The position numbers and the translations under genes are program-made. A model generated the notes under the pieces. That model made no database searches. It saw nothing but the letters and a program-made list of their open reading frames with translations, and was not told the DNA's origin. A stretch of DNA of 6,951 bases from CAMCXE01 sp041179125 (GTDB taxonomy: Bacteria; Pseudomonadota; Gammaproteobacteria; Pseudomonadales; Cellvibrionaceae), in the NCBI GenBank assembly GCA_041179125.1, contig JBEGTZ010000008.1, positions 1-6,951 of the forward strand, in the 5' to 3' direction. How positions within the stretch are numbered: position 1 is the first letter of the stretch; each line of letters starts with the position of its first letter. Below are positions 6,940 to 6,951 of this stretch, one piece after another.

Positions 6940-6948
6940 CAACTGAGG
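6940..6948. repeat. Inverted copy of the tandem-repeat core
   Basis: CAACTGAGG is the exact reverse complement of CCTCAGTTG at 6803-6811 and 6784-6792, separated from the nearer copy by 128 bp. With the flanking T at 6939 the match to the first tandem copy extends to 10 bp. The arms could form the ends of a small repeat element, but a match of this length can arise by chance, and the sequence beyond 6951 is not visible. Confidence 0.3.
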
Positions 6949-6951
6949 CTT

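Larger units (their letters stand above)
6569..6951. other. Non-coding region upstream of gyrA
   Basis: No gene is supported here. The gyrA-proximal part holds a candidate promoter and a leader of about 110 nt. That leader has a small hairpin at its 5' end (CCTTA/TAAGG, 6667-6671 with 6675-6679) and a weak 6-bp inverted repeat (6622-6627 with 6652-6657). The distal part contains a 19-bp tandem repeat with an inverted partial copy, and the perfect 10-bp palindrome CAAAGCTTTG (6923-6932). A 36-codon open stretch enters from the right edge on the minus strand and stops at TAG (6841-6843); it could be the tail of an upstream gene but has no recognisable feature. Confidence 0.55.

Noticed and set aside
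6841..6951. 36-codon minus-strand open stretch entering from the right edge and ending at TAG
   Set aside because: Too short and without recognisable motifs; its translation (ending in WWFEFLTFAR) could be the tail of an upstream gene, but nothing in the window supports this.
6915..6951. Plus-strand ATG open to the window edge (begins MAYKALGRS)
   Set aside because: Only 12 codons are visible and there is no ribosome binding site upstream.

Overview
The window looks like chromosome of a gammaproteobacterium, most likely near the Cellvibrionaceae and their relatives. This is inferred from GyrA, which is E. coli-like throughout and even shares its residue numbering to the GyrA box, from a P-protein with Pseudomonas-like ACT motifs, and from a TyrA fused to AroA-like sequence, a fusion known from pseudomonads and related orders. 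Coding DNA is moderately AT-leaning at third positions (many TTA, ATT, AAT and AAA codons). No plasmid, phage, insertion sequence, CRISPR, rRNA or tRNA is seen.

Every supported gene is on the minus strand, so transcription runs from high to low coordinates. From right to left: a 383-bp non-coding upstream region (6569-6951) with a candidate extended -10 promoter and a 19-bp tandem repeat that has an inverted partial copy near the window edge; gyrA (DNA gyrase subunit A, 881 aa); pheA (chorismate mutase/prephenate dehydratase, 372 aa) 11 bp after gyrA; tyrA (prephenate dehydrogenase, 519 aa) abutting pheA as TAAATG; a 356-bp intergenic region with a 77-bp palindromic repeat; and a gene for a secreted, probably NTF2-like protein that runs off the left edge (292 codons visible).

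pheA and tyrA together take chorismate to phenylpyruvate and prephenate to 4-hydroxyphenylpyruvate, the branch steps to phenylalanine and tyrosine. They seem to be read with gyrA as one transcript.

The main oddity is the C-terminal third of the tyrA product. It resembles EPSP synthase (AroA), but it is only about half the length of a full AroA and lacks the catalytic residues at each motif position I could match. It looks like one globular EPSP-synthase domain left after loss of the other, attached to an intact prephenate dehydrogenase: a candidate non-catalytic, possibly regulatory or oligomerisation, domain. The locus also lacks serC, hisC, cmk and rpsA, which accompany these genes in the pseudomonad supraoperon, so it appears to be a reduced version of that cluster.
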